Assembly: GCA_026120185.1 (NCBI GenBank)
Contig: JANUWF010001631.1
Coordinates: 248,001 to 312,000, forward strand
Direction: 5' to 3'
Origin: Voacanga thouarsii
Taxonomy: Eukaryota; Streptophyta; Magnoliopsida; Gentianales; Apocynaceae
Length of the DNA: 64,000 nt
Positions 1-10,549 of this stretch are shown in pieces. A program made the translations under genes and the position numbers. The notes under the pieces are model-generated. The model did not search any database and had not been told where the DNA came from. It saw only the letters and a program-made list of their open reading frames with translations. Numbering within the stretch: the stretch's first letter is position 1; each line of letters opens with the position of its first letter.

Positions 1-1347
1 CGACTTCGGGAGGGTTTAAGGGAGAAAATATTCTGTAATTTGCTTCTTTGTACTGGCCGAAATATTGCTCAAGGGAAGGACTGAATGTGTTCAGAATTTT
101 GGGCTAAACAAAGAAGAGTTTGAGAAGGTTTGAAAAGCTGAAATTTCTGTGCGCGTGCAGTGGTTTTACTGTATGAAATTGCTGAACAATAAGAGGAGAA
201 ATTTTGGTCTGTTGTAGCTGTGGTTCTGCTTCAATTTTCAGAGAAAAGATGAGGGTTTTAGGCGCAGAAAATTGGCTTGATCAACTGAGGATTTTGGTGT
301 GTTTTGGTGTGCAGAATTTCGGTTTGTGTAGGAGTGCAAGTTGGCCGAAATTCCTGTACAAGGCTGGCGGAAAATCAGTAGTTTTTTTTTTTGAGATAAA
401 AATTTGGTTTTGTGCAGCTAAGGTAATCTGAATTTATAAGGAGTGTTCTAGATGTTTTGAGCTAGGGTTTGGAGAGTTGGATTGCACCTAGAAGTGCTGG
501 AATTTTCGGACAGCATGTGCTGGCATAAGGCTGCCGAATTTCATCTAGGAAAGGGTTGCAAAACCTAGTTAAACTAGGATCGAAATAAAATCTGATTTGC
601 TAAAGGATTTAGGATAAGATTTCCTACCTTTGAAAGAGTTTGAGTTGAGCTAAAATTCCTTCAAGAAGTGGCTGCACTAGCTAGAAAATTTTCCAGATTT
701 TTAGCTAATGTTCTAGGTTTAAAATAAACAAGGTTTCCTACTAGAAGAATGACTCTTTAATTCCAACTATCTATTGCAAGCTCTAGCAAGTTGAAACCAA
801 ACTAAAATTGTAATAATTTAGCTAGAGTTTTTGAAAATCCAAGGGAATAAAAGCTGAAAATACAAGTGAACTTTATTCACATCAAAGCCCTTGATTTTTG
901 GAAATAAATATGGAGACTTATTTCCTTGGAATAATGGCACTAAAATTTCTCTAGGATAGCTAGATCCTTTTTGGCCAAGACATGAAAAAGTCTATGGAAA
1001 GGAACTTTCAAGAAGAGAAACTAAGATTCACAAAAGGTAGGATTCGAACTCGGGTCACCAAAGAAAATCACCAACCTCCCGCTATTCCAAAGCTACTACA
1101 CATTAATAATTCTCTAAGAAATTCTTTCCACCCTATTCTCATCCTTCCATATCCTCGACCATACCTCACTTATCCAAATCTTTAACAACAACATTATTTC
1201 ACACCAATCAATTCAAATGGAAGGACAACTTTAAAATTCACATATATCCATGCAAAAATAATTTTAAGCTACCATGAAAAATGAAAAATGCTATGCAATG
1301 CATGACTTTTCCCCATAGTCAAAGGTGGTTTTGGGCGGGGTATTACA
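1..1347 (-). repeat. Gypsy-1 3' LTR (partial)
   Basis: This stretch matches the first 1347 bases (minus orientation) of the 5' LTR at 8777-10123 with scattered substitutions. It ends in GGGGTATTACA, the inverse of the TGTAATACCCC start. It includes a B-box-like motif at 1040-1051 (minus), 307 bp from the LTR end. The rest of the LTR lies to the left of the window. The short ORFs in it do not resemble proteins. Confidence 0.92.
1037..1100 (-). other. tRNA-like (pol III B-box) motif in Gypsy-1 3' LTR
   Basis: On the minus strand GAGTTCGAATCC (1051 to 1040) matches the pol III B-box consensus GGTTCGANTCC with the usual tRNA T-arm context. The sequence upstream on the minus strand resembles a degenerate tRNA body, but the A-box is poor. 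The motif recurs at the same distance in the other Gypsy-1 family LTRs and in Gypsy-2 LTRs. Function is not shown by the sequence. Confidence 0.5.
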
Positions 1348-1360
1348 TCCCCCCTCCCTT
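1348..1360 (-). other. Gypsy-1 polypurine tract
   Basis: On the minus strand AAGGGAGGGGGGA lies directly against the start of the 3' LTR (TGTAATACC). This is the expected place and composition for the plus-strand primer of an LTR retrotransposon. Confidence 0.85.
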
Positions 1361-1369
1361 AAGAGAATT

Positions 1370-2382
1370 TCATCACGAAATTTAGATTTCATACCCTTAG
1401 AGCATATCCGGATACTTTCGTCTTAACCATTCCTCCATTTCCCATGTTGCATCTTTTGGTCCATGATGATCCCAAAGTACCTTCACCATGGGTATCTGCT
1501 TTGCGCTGCTCTTAGCCTTTCTCGGATTACCTTACCCTTGTCCATCATCTCCTGAATGCATACTTCACCAGTCCTTTTGATGTTCCCCTCTTCTGTCCAT
1601 CCCTAGTATATCGATACTTGGCACTTTTGCCCATACAACGCTTCGTACGACGCCATCCCAATCGATGCCTGATAGCTGTTGTTCTACGCCAACTCCGCAT
1701 GCGGTAAAAACTCCATCCACTTATCTCCAAAGTCCAAAATACATGCTTGGAGCATATCTTCTAGTATTTGAATGACTCTCTCGGATTGACCGTCCGTCTG
1801 CGGACGAGCATAGGTGCTAAATTTCAAAGTAGTGCCCAAAGACTCCTGGAACTTACCCCAGAACCTTGAAGTAAATCTAGGGTCCCTATCCGACATAATG
1901 CTTGATAGTACACCATGCAACCTTACAATTTCTCGGGTGTATGTCTGAGCTAACTTTTCCATCCAGTCCCTTACGTTTACTGGTATGAAATGCGATGTCT
2001 TGGTCAATTGGTCCACCACCACCCAAATTGCATTTTTGTGTGACTTGGTCATAGGAAGACCAGTCACAAAGTCCATGGTCACCTCTTCCCATTTCCACTC
2101 GGGAATCGGTAATGGTTGCAGTAGCCCTACAGACTTCTTATACTCCATTTTAACCTTCTGGCATGTCAAGCAGGTTGACACATGCTACACTACATCCCTT
2201 TTCATTCCAACCCACCAATATTTCTTCTTTAAGTCTTGGTACATCTTAACCTCACCAGGGTGTATGGTATATTTGCTCTTATGAGCTTCATCTAATATCC
2301 TCTTCCTTAGGTCTCAGATGTTAGGCATACAAACCCGGTCCCAAAAGTATAATACCCCCTTCTCATCGGTTCGGAAGTCACT
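1370..2382 (-). pseudogene. Gypsy-1 integrase with deleted C-terminus
   Basis: Integrase inserts the cDNA into the genome. Reading from 2382 downward, the N-terminal zinc-binding HHCC region is recognisable ([11 protein letters not shown], then CLTCQK at about 2160). The longest open stretch is 2181-1684 and contains the catalytic core: D in TMDFVTGLP, D in MSDRDPRF and E in QTDGQSERV. After about 1540 the frame jumps from the post-core helix to the last 40 or so chromodomain-like residues (VKVLWDHHG, then WLRRKYPD). Roughly 360 bp present in Gypsy-2 are missing, including the GPF region. In-frame stops occur, for example at about 2190 and 1686. Not functional. Confidence 0.85.
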
Positions 2383-3746
2383 TCATCCTCTTGCGATCTC
2401 TTTCACCTTAAAAGTCTGAAATTCTGCACTGTCCTGCTGGCCTGATACAATCTCCTGGTCCAGATCGGGTTTCAGGGTCAAGTTATTCACGCAGATCTTC
2501 CTCTCTTGAACTTCCGCTTCTTGCTCCAGGATTTCCTGGACTGTTGACATCTCCTGCATTCTCAAATGTGCCATCTTTACTTTTCGACTCAGAGCGTCAG
2601 CTACCACATTCGCTTTACTCGGGTGATAATTGATAGGACATCTACACTCCTCCAAGAACTCCAACTACCTACGCTGTCGGAGATTCAAGTCCTTTTGCGT
2701 GAAGATGTACTTCAAACTCTTATGGTCCGTAAAAACTTTGTATTGCGCTCCGTACAGGTAATGTTGCCATTTCTTCAAGGCCAACACTATAGCTGCCAAT
2801 TCCAAGTCATGCGTTGGATAATTAGCTTCGTGCGGCTTTAGCTTCCTAGATGCATAAGCTATGACCTTCCCTTCCTGCATCCGCACAGCTCCTAAACCTT
2901 CCTTGGACGCATCTGTATAGAGTGCATAGGGCTTATCAGCCTTGGGTAGACTCAGCACGGGTGCTATAATCAACCTCCTCTTAAGCTCTTGGAAGCTCTT
3001 CTCGCACTTCTCACTCCAAGCAAAAGTAACATCCTTCTTCAACAAATGTGTCATTGGTGAAGCCAGAGTGGAAAAAGTTTTAATGAAATGCCGGTAGTAC
3101 CCGGCTAGCCCAAGGAAACTTCGTATCTCAGTAATGTTCTCCGGCTGTTTCCAGTTAGCTACGGCTTCTACCTTGGCAGGGTCCACTTTGATCCCATCCT
3201 TGGATATCACATGACTAAGGAAAGACACTGAGCTTAGCCAAAACTCACATTTACTGAACTTGGCGTAAAACTTGAATTCCCTCAGCTTCTCTAGGACCAA
3301 TCTTAAGTGCTCCGCGTGGTCCTCCGGATTCTTGGAGTATATGAAGATGTCATCGATGAAGATAACCACAAACTTGTCAAAGTATGGTTGGAAAACACAA
3401 TGCATCAAATCCATGAAAACTGCCGGTGCATTGGTCAAATCGAACGACATTACTACAAACTCGTAGTGGCCATATCGCATGTTGAATACAGTCTTAGGAA
3501 TGTCTTCTTTTTTGATCCTTACTTGATTGTATCCTTACCGCAGGTCCAACTTCGAAAAGCAAGCGGCGCCTTGCAGTTGATCAAACACTCATCGATCAAG
3601 GGTAGAGGGTACTTATTTTTTATCGTGAGATTGTTCAATCCCCGATAATTAATGCATAGCCTCAAGGTTCCATCTTTCTTCTTAACAAAAAACACCGGGG
3701 CTCCTCACGGCGACGTACTCGGCCGGATGTAGCCTTGCCTTACCAA
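2383..3746 (-). pseudogene. Gypsy-1 reverse transcriptase and RNase H
   Basis: This copied the element's RNA into cDNA and removed the RNA strand. The open segment 3480-2665 starts within RT ([21 protein letters not shown]), carries the catalytic FIDD motif at about 3360, then the thumb and connection ([13 protein letters not shown]) and RNase H ([23 protein letters not shown]). The preceding RT segment (3746-3481) is recognisable in pieces ([17 protein letters not shown]) but has stops and a frameshift. The segment 2664-2383 continues with the YHPSKANVVADALSRK signature that links RNase H to integrase. The FIDD catalytic Asp residues are retained, but the gene is broken. Confidence 0.88.
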
Positions 3747-4619
3747 TTATTCCAATTGCTCCTTTAACTCATTCAGCTTCGTCGGTGCCATCCGGTAGGG
3801 GGTTCTTGACACCGGTTCTGCTCCGGGAATCAGATCCACGGTAAAATCGACTTCCCGTTCAAGAGGTAGGGAAGTGAGCTCAGCAAGGAAAACGTCCGGA
3901 AAGTGTTTTACCACCACCGTACTTTCTAGGGTACGCTGATCCTTTGGTTTGTTCAGGAGATACGCTAAATATCCTGTACAACCTTTTTTGAGCAACTTCC
4001 GGGCTTTAGTACCAACAATGAGAAATTTCAGTTCCTTCGTTCGTTTGCCGTTGAATTCAATTACATCCCGACCAAGCCTCACAAACTGCACCATCTTGAT
4101 CTTGCAGTCCACATGAGTTCTGTGTCTCGACAACCAGTCCATGCCTATGATCAGATCATAATTGTCTATAGGCAAAATTATGAGGTCGGCCTCCAAAATC
4201 TCCTTCCCTACCTCAACTCCACATCTTCCCATTTTCTTGCCCGCTTCTACCACCTTTCCTAAGGGTGAACTTACTACTAGGGTATAGGGTAATTCCTTTC
4301 CTTCCCAACCCAGATGTGATGCACATACTTTACTTACATAAGAGTGTGTGGATCCTGGATCTATCAAAACATTAACAAGACGTCCTTGGATAGAAAGGTT
4401 ACCTTCTATCACGGCGGCATCCGCTCCGACTTCTTCTCTGTTCAGGGCAAAAACCTTGGCCTTCACCTGAGGCTTCTGGCCTCCCGTTCCTGCTAGTCTT
4501 GCAGCAGCACCTCTATTGCCTCCCATTAGTTGGGTTGGTGCGGTCTGCTCAATCTTTAGGGGTTTAGGGCAGACGTTACTCAGATGTCCCGGGTCTCCGC
4601 AATTGAAGCACCTTCTCAC
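3747..4619 (-). pseudogene. Gypsy-1 CCHC zinc knuckle, protease and start of RT
   Basis: This is an uninterrupted 290-codon segment of the gag-pol polyprotein. It begins with a CCHC knuckle (CFNCGDPGHLSNVC) that binds RNA. An aspartic protease follows, with the catalytic triplet as DPG in VLIDPGSTHSYV (the family norm is D-[ST]-G) and the flap and hydrophobic-G region IIGMDWLSRH. It ends in the N-terminus of RT (LPLEREVDFTVDLIPGAEPVS, then PYRMAP). A stop ends the segment at about 3747, where intact relatives read on into RT. It is the longest well-preserved part of this gag-pol. Confidence 0.88.
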
Positions 4620-5596
4620 ACCCTCGTTACCCCAGCATTTTCTCTCAGTGTGGCCTCACTTCCCACACAGTCGGCAATTCAGGCTGCCTTGCATCGGTCC
4701 GGCCATAGACACTCGAGGTTGCTTACCCCGATTTCCCCACGGCATAGAGGCCGCAGGTCGCTTGTTACTTGAAGGCCTCGTGGGTGGACGGTTTGGATAG
4801 AAGGGTCGGTTCACCGGTCAATGCCAATCTTCATTCTCCGTTCGGGAAACTGCGTCCACGGTGACAATGTACGACGTTGGCGGTGATGAAGCCAATGCCT
4901 TCCTCAAATCTGGCCTTAGCCCTTTCAAGAATTGCCAGGTGCACTTCTGTTTTGTATCTACCAAGCACTTGTAGTACTTGGACAACTGTAGGAATCGGGC
5001 TGCGTATTGGGCTACGGTCATGCCTCCCTGCCTGAGGGTCTGGAATTCATCCTCCCTCTTCTCAGCCACCCATCGAGGAATGTACTCAACCCGAAAAGCT
5101 TCCATTAAATTGTCCCATTTCCAATCCTACCCCTCTCAGTCCCAATCACTCCGTACTTGCTGCCACCATACTGAGACGGTCCCCTCAACCGGAAAGTAGC
5201 AAACATCACCATCCTCTCTTCTGAGGACTGCAACGTAGCGAAGATATCCTCCATCTGCTCAATCCATTGCTTGGTCTTCTCGTCCTGTTCCACCTCCCAT
5301 TGGAATGTAGGAGGCTGGAACTTCAGGAAACGCTCCAGGGCCTCAACCTCTCCCCGCGGTGGTTTCCTGGCCACCTTGTCCACTCTTTTAGTCAAGTTCT
5401 GCAGGATCGAGGCCATCTTGTCGAAAGCCTGACCCATGGTCACATCTCATAACCTTTTCGAGGCTATCTCCTACTCTCTCGGTAGGTGCTCTTCCACATT
5501 GGGGGTAGAACGATGCATCTGCTCAAATTTCGGGGTGGAGGATGCACTCTCCTGCACCGTTCTGCTATGCACAACTGTTCTGCGTCTAGGTGCCAT
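4620..5596 (-). pseudogene. Gypsy-1 gag
   Basis: Gag forms the virus-like particle. A plausible start at 5596 gives MAPRRRTVVHSRTV, followed after two in-frame stops by VTMGQAFDKMASILQNL at 5443. The retrotransposon gag core is seen in WIEQMEDIF and, in the next open segment (5105-4818), EAFRVEYIPRWVAEKREDEF and FLKGLRPDLRKALAS. A frameshift or short deletion separates the two segments near 5105. The zinc knuckle follows in the next entry. Gypsy-2 has a homologous gag at 20977-21900. Confidence 0.82.
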
Positions 5597-5836
5597 CTTA
5601 ATCACATTTACTCAAGGTCTGATAGTTACCAAGGGGAAAAGAATATGCTTTAGATGTGTGATCAGTCAATGGCTATGTTATCCACTCATTTAAAAAGAGA
5701 ATGTGATAATATTATGCAGGGGATAATCAAGTAATGAATGAAACTCATGCTTTTCATATAAACCATTCTTTCGTAGAAAAGAAAGGGTTATCACATACGA
5801 TACCCTTTTATTTAATAAAATAAATAAGCCCTATAA

Positions 5837-6703
5837 TCAACATGTTCCTTTTAAAGAAATAAACAAGTAAAGGAATGCAAATCCCGATGAAGGAAAGGTA
5901 AAGCTGCCGGTCTTCTTGACTCGACTCTCTCTAGTTTCAACAGAAGCATCGGAGTCGTCAGAGGCTGGTTCAACAAGCCACCCCATGGAGCTATCGGGTC
6001 TTCCTATGCAGTCCCTTGCAAAACCAACACGCTCACTGGACTGTCCTGACTCATCCTGGCGACCCCTCTTGGCTCTCATGGCCGACTCATAAAGCTCATC
6101 CAATGCTAATCTAACCGCACCTTTAGGCGCAGGCCTCTCACTCCCCGAATCAGATGGATCAAGCAACCCCTCTCCCCCCAGCATGGCATCTATACCCAAT
6201 CCATATCGGAGTCCACACCCCTTAGGACCCTCTTCTAGATTCCTCTTTCCCTTATCCCCCACTCCTAGAGCTGACTGCCTAAGTTCCCTCTCTCCCAGGG
6301 CAACTCCATCCCTTGGCCTATGTACCTCGCCACTGGACTCCTTAGGGTCGTAGCAAGTAAGAATCCTATCAACTTCCCCTATCTACGGGGTTTGGGGACC
6401 CTCCATTACCTCATCATCTTCATCTGCTATCCCAGCCATCACTCCCTCATTCTCACCATCTCCCTCATTCTCGAGCTCATCTACCTCCGCCTCACTCAAC
6501 TCTGCCATCTCCTCATCTCCCTCGTACTCTCCTAAGCTCTCCTTGACCTCTATCTCCGCCTCAACCACTGGGTCATCTAGCACTGGCGGCTCAAGCTCTT
6601 CCTCTGAATCAGACACGGGTGGATCAGCTACGGGTAGTGGAGCAGGTGGATTCCCGCAGCCAGCAGGCCAATCTCTGATAGCCGATACACCTCTTTTGAC
6701 CAT
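5837..6703 (-). pseudogene. Gypsy-1 ORF0: acidic 5' ORF, one nonsense codon
   Basis: This is a sense-strand ORF of 867 nt between the primer site and gag, with exactly one in-frame stop (TAG at about 6383, where Gypsy-2 has AAG). It starts MVKRGVSAIRDWPAGCGNPP. A Glu/Asp-rich low-complexity stretch (roughly residues 30-100) follows, then a basic segment (GDKGKRNLEE), then RPAPKGAVRLALDELYESA and RVGFARDCIGRPDSSMGWL. The start and these C-terminal blocks match Gypsy-2 ORF0 (19758-20624) closely, while the acidic middle varies in sequence. No known domain is recognised. The ATG is directly preceded by a 3' splice-site consensus (TTTTTAG, then GATG). It could be an accessory protein or an extended gag N-terminus on a spliced mRNA. 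Confidence 0.75.
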
Positions 6704-6735
6704 CCTAAAAACAAAAGATAAAAATTAGCACCATA
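6704..6735 (-). other. Candidate 3' splice site before Gypsy-1 ORF0
   Basis: On the minus strand a CTAAT branch-point-like motif is followed by a T-rich tract and TTTTTAG, and then GATG with the ORF0 start codon. The same arrangement precedes Gypsy-2 ORF0. Paired with the LTR donor at 8330 it would define an intron of about 1626 nt that removes the end of the LTR and the primer site. Confidence 0.5.
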
Positions 6736-6789
6736 TCAAAATACTTAAGAAAATATAACCCAGTAAGTCAAATAATTGCCTAAACCTAG

Positions 6790-6801
6790 GCTCTGATACC
6801 A
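6790..6801 (-). other. Gypsy-1 primer binding site (initiator tRNA-Met)
   Basis: The minus strand reads TGGTATCAGAGC two bases after the 5' LTR end. This is the standard plant retrotransposon primer site complementary to the 3' end of initiator tRNA-Met. Confidence 0.93.
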
Positions 6802-7588
6802 CTTGTAGCACCCCACTACTACGTACCCTAAAAGGGCGGGGATGTTTCCCCGTCTCGTAGGATAAGGGGTCTTTAAAATGTGGAATAAATATAAAGGCGA
6901 CCTCAAAAGAATCAACTTTGATAAATAAAGAAAAACTCTTATTACATCCAACTCAAATTGGAGAAATACGAAATAAAACAAATTTTGTTCAGAAGCATAA
7001 ACAACAATTGTCTCCTAGAGCACAATGGAACAAAAAGAACAAAAGCTTCATCTATCATATGCCCTGCTGGCTCAGCACAATCTATCTCCTGAAAACATGA
7101 TATAAAATAGTATGAGATTAAATCTCAGTAAGTCCTATGTGTGCACATGGTGTTTTAAATAGTAGATGTATGTATAGTGTAAAACATTTGTAGAAACATT
7201 TGGCAAGTCATAAATAATCTATTTTCGCAAGGAGTGTGTTTTCTCATAATCACGCTTTATACAACACAAATCATCCACTTGAGTCAACAGTCATGTCACC
7301 ACACGTTAGGCTCCATGAGAACAAAATGGTCAAGGTGCCACACTTTGTTCACCAAGACAGGTCAAGGCACCACACTTTGTGTACCGAGACAGGATCAGAT
7401 TACCACACGTTGGGCGTTCTGATCAAGGTGAGTGTACAGGTCATCGGGTGAGATACTCATTATTCTCTACACCCAACAAAACTACCCGGGTGTCCATGCT
7501 GGGAATATAAATAATACCTTTCAGGTACATGTGCTAGCTCGGACCGGTCTGACCAACCAATACTGTCGCCTTTTCAAGCAGAGCTTAT

Positions 7589-7670
7589 CTTCTGGAGGTG
7601 GCCTCCTGCCAGAAGACTTACTCAAGCTCTCCAAGACTAGTATTGTTAGCTTACCCTTATTGAGTACTCA
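7589..7670 (-). promoter_or_regulatory. Conserved LTR core: hairpin and TGAGTACTCA palindrome
   Basis: A 27-bp imperfect inverted repeat (7589-7615, arms CTTCTGG and CCAGAAG around GGAGG-CCA-CCTCC) lies beside the perfect 10-bp palindrome TGAGTACTCA (7661-7670). Both recur in the same order in the solo LTR (50340-50366, 50412-50421) and in Gypsy-2 LTRs (18838-18847 and 18893-18919; 27017-27026 and 27072-27098). The palindrome alone recurs in LTR D (35736-35745). Conservation between diverged families suggests a cis-acting role, possibly in transcription start, termination or packaging. Confidence 0.55.
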
Positions 7671-7886
7671 ACGAACATATCCGTTAATTCCTGATTCACA
7701 ACATTTCCAAACCTTGGCTTTGTACAACGTGGTTTTTCTCTAAAAGAGTTTTCCAAAAATTTAGGAAAAGAATAGTTTTCTTGATAAAATCGTTAGTTTG
7801 ACAAAACTGTTTAAAGAATAAATACCTACGTTTACCACCCAAGCAAACATAGCTCACAATAGTTTCACAAAGCTTTACAACATACA

Positions 7887-8005
7887 CTTGCCATCACAAC
7901 AGTTAACAAAAGAGTTTATGCAAGACTTACCATCACAACATTTAACAAAAGAGTTTGTGCAAGGACTTACCATCACAACATTAAACAAAAGAGTTTATGC
8001 AAGAA
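7887..8005 (-). repeat. 40-bp tandem repeat, three copies, in Gypsy-1 5' LTR
   Basis: Three near-identical units of 39-40 bp run 7887-7925, 7926-7965 and 7966-8005, each built around CCATCACAACA and AAAAGAGTTT. The related solo LTR has only two units at about 50639-50722, so the copy number varies between family members. Confidence 0.85.
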
Positions 8006-8321
8006 CTTACTTGGTATGCCTCAGATAAACAAGACAAAATCACAGCTTGCTTCCTTCAAATACCCTCCTAATCTAGAATCACGTAATATTTTGACTAGGG
8101 TGTCAATCGATTCAAACATGCATTAAACTCATTTATTCCCATAACAAATCACAATCCATTATCTAACTTCAAATAAATCATCTAATCCTCAAGGTACATA
8201 CACTATGATCATATATCCATCAAAGACATGAATAATATGTCAAAAAGGTCTCGACTTGACCATCACAACTCATATCCATCATCCCTATATTAAACTTCAA
8301 TTTTGACATCAAGGGTAGGTA

Positions 8322-8336
8322 TTCCCTTACCTTGCA
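8322..8336 (-). other. Candidate 5' splice site in Gypsy-1 LTR
   Basis: On the minus strand TTGCAAG is followed by GTAAGGG, a strong donor consensus, 1793 bp from the LTR start. The solo LTR of this family keeps it at 50990/50991. Gypsy-2 has AAG followed by GTAAGT at 1825 bp from its LTR start. Confidence 0.5.
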
Positions 8337-9810
8337 ATAATCGGGTTAGCAAGATCTCAATGCTCCTATGGTGATCGTCCCGAGTTCGCTTGATTAGAAG
8401 AGAAAAGCTACCTTCTTTCCTTCCTTTTGACTGAACATAAATAGAAGGGATGAAATTAGCCTTTAGGTGGCGTGATTCAAGGGAAGAAAATGAGAAGAAT
8501 TGATGGATGAAAGGAATTAAGAGGTTGAGATGGTTTTTGCTTATCTTAGAGGGTGATCAGTTTTTGTTAGGTATTGCTCTTAAGATTTTTGAAAATTGCT
8601 GTGGAGTTCTTGCTGGAATTTTTCTTGTAGAATAGAGAGGGTAGTCGGCTACTATGCTTCAGGGTTAGAGAAGATTGGTTTAGGCTTAGATGGTGGTGTT
8701 TAGAAAGACTCCTAATGGCTTTAGGTTTCTTGGACAGCTAGGGCAAAAATTGCAGCTTATGGTGTGCCTTCTTGCTGCCGACTTCGGGAGGGTTTAAGGG
8801 AGAAAATATTCTGTAATTTACTTCTTTGTACTGGCCGAAATATTGCTCAAGGGAATGGCTGAATGTGTTCAGAATTTTAGGCCAAACCAAGAAGAGTTTG
8901 AGAAGGTTTGAAGAGCTGAAATTTCTGTACGCGTGCAGTGGTTTTACTGTACGAAATTGCTGAATAATAGGAGAAAAAATTCTGGTCTGTTGTAGCTGTG
9001 GTTCTGCTGCAATTTTCAGTGAAAAGATGAGGGTTTTTGGCGTAGAAAATTGGCTTGATCAACTGAGGATTCTAGTGTGTTTTGGTGTGCAGAATTTCGG
9101 TTTGTGTAGGAGTCCAAGCTGGCCGAAATTCCTGTACAAGGCTGGCCGAAAATCAGTAGTTTTTTTTGGAGATAAAAATCTAGTTTTGTGCAGCTAAGGT
9201 AATCTGAATTTTTGAGGAGTGTTCTAGATGTTTTGAGCTAGGGTTTGGAGAGTTGGATTGCACCTAGAAGTGCTGGAATTTTCGGACAGCTTGTGCTTGC
9301 ACAAGGCTGCCGAATTTCATCTACGAAAAGGTTGCGAAACCTAGTTAAACTAGGATCGAAATAAAATTTGATTTGCTAAAGGATTTAGGATAAGATTTCC
9401 TAGCTTTGGAAGAGTTTGAGTTGAGCTAAAATTCCTTCAAGAAGTGGCGGCACTAGTTGGAAAATTTTTTAGATTTTTAGCTAAAGTTCTAGGTTTAAAA
9501 TTAACAAGGTTTCCTACTAGAAGAATGACTCTTTAATTCCAACTATCTATTGCAAGCTCTAGCAAGTTGAAACCAAACTAAAATTGTAATTATTCAGCTA
9601 GAGTTTTTGAAAATCCAAGGGAATAAAAGCTGAAAATACAAGTGAACTTTATTCACATCAAAGCCCTTAATTTTAGGAAATAAATATGGAGACTTATTTC
9701 CTTGGAATAATGGCACTAAAATTTTTCTAGGAAAGCTAGATCCTTTTCGGCCAAGACATTAAAAAGTCTATGGAAAGGAACTTTGAAGAAGAGAAACTAA
9801 GATTCACAAA

Positions 9811-9880
9811 AGGTAGGATTCGAACTCGGGTCACCAAAGGAAATCACCAACCTCCCGCTATTCCAAAGCTAATCCATATT
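9811..9880 (-). other. tRNA-like (pol III B-box) motif in Gypsy-1 5' LTR
   Basis: The minus strand carries GAGTTCGAATCC (9827 to 9816), 307 bp from the LTR start, followed by the same degenerate tRNA-like context as in the 3' LTR copy. It is not a tRNA gene: no complete cloverleaf or acceptor stem was found. Confidence 0.5.
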
Positions 9881-10123
9881 AATAATTCTCTAAGAAATTC
9901 TTTTCACCCTATTCTCATCCTTCGATATCCTTGACCATACCTCACTTATCCAAATCTTTAACAACACCATTATTTCACACCAATCAATTCAAATACAAGG
10001 ACAACATTAAAATCCACATATATCCATGCAAAAATAATTTTAAGCTACCATGAAAAATGCAAAATGCTACGCAATGCATGACTTTTCCCCATAGTCAAAG
10101 GTGGTTTTGGGTGGGGTATTACA

Positions 10124-10549
10124 GATTACCCTTGGATAAATCCCATGAACATCAAGAATATTCTTAGGGCCTATTCCTTTCCTATGTATTGAGTCTATAA
10201 ACCCTTTTAGGATAGATTAATTAGGTTGCTTATTTGGGTCTTAGGTTATAGATAATCTAAGGTTCCTATTAGAGGTAAAATTAGCTGTCTAAATCATCTT
10301 CTTCAAAGTGTTGATTTTTTTTTTTTTAAATCAAGGGTCTTTGGGTGTGATTTATATGACTTGATTCTCATTTCTAGTGTTCTACGTTTTCTATTTTGGC
10401 TTAGGATCCTATGATTTGAATAAGGTATCTTGTTTATTCACTAGTTTCACTATTGGTAAGCTCTTTAATGGGTCTTGCATTTTGCCCTAAATTTAGCAAT
10501 GAAATTCATTAGAAAATTAGCCCCAAGATAATATCATATGTGCTCATGT
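10124..10549. other. Unassigned AT-rich spacer
   Basis: This is 426 bp between the Gypsy-1 5' LTR and the antisense Copia remnant. It includes a T-tract (10317-10328) and no coding potential. Its left edge is the Gypsy-1 insertion point. It may continue the antisense Copia gag in badly decayed form (10440-10549), but this could not be confirmed. Confidence 0.5.

Larger units (their letters stand above)
1..10123 (-). mobile_element. Gypsy-1: Tekay-like Ty3/Gypsy LTR retrotransposon, truncated by window start
   Basis: Read on the minus strand the order is 5' LTR (10123 to 6804), Met-tRNA primer site, acidic ORF0, gag, protease, RT, RNase H, integrase, polypurine tract and 3' LTR (1347 down to position 1). 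Positions 1-1347 align end to end with 8777-10123, which identifies the two LTRs. The PR-RT-RH-INT order is that of Ty3/Gypsy. The Tekay/Del assignment is inferred from the chromodomain-like tail beside the PPT and the long LTR. Gag-pol is broken by stops and frameshifts and a deletion in the integrase tail, so it is non-autonomous. The target duplication cannot be tested because the 3' LTR runs out of the window. Confidence 0.93.
6804..10123 (-). repeat. Gypsy-1 5' LTR
   Basis: The LTR is 3320 bp, bounded on the plus strand by TGTAGCACCCC and GGGGTATTACA. It contains a B-box-like motif at 9816-9827, a splice-donor consensus at 8330/8331, a three-copy 40-bp tandem repeat at 7887-8005, the palindrome TGAGTACTCA at 7661-7670 and a hairpin at 7589-7615. 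A second family member, a solo LTR, lies at 49586-52987. No protein-coding signal. Confidence 0.93.

Noticed and set aside
4516..4800. Plus-strand ORFs opposite Gypsy-1 gag-protease
   Set aside because: They are antisense shadows of a clearly recognisable minus-strand polyprotein.
7887..8005. CRISPR array
   Set aside because: The units are directly adjacent with no spacers, lie in an LTR, and the DNA is plant nuclear.
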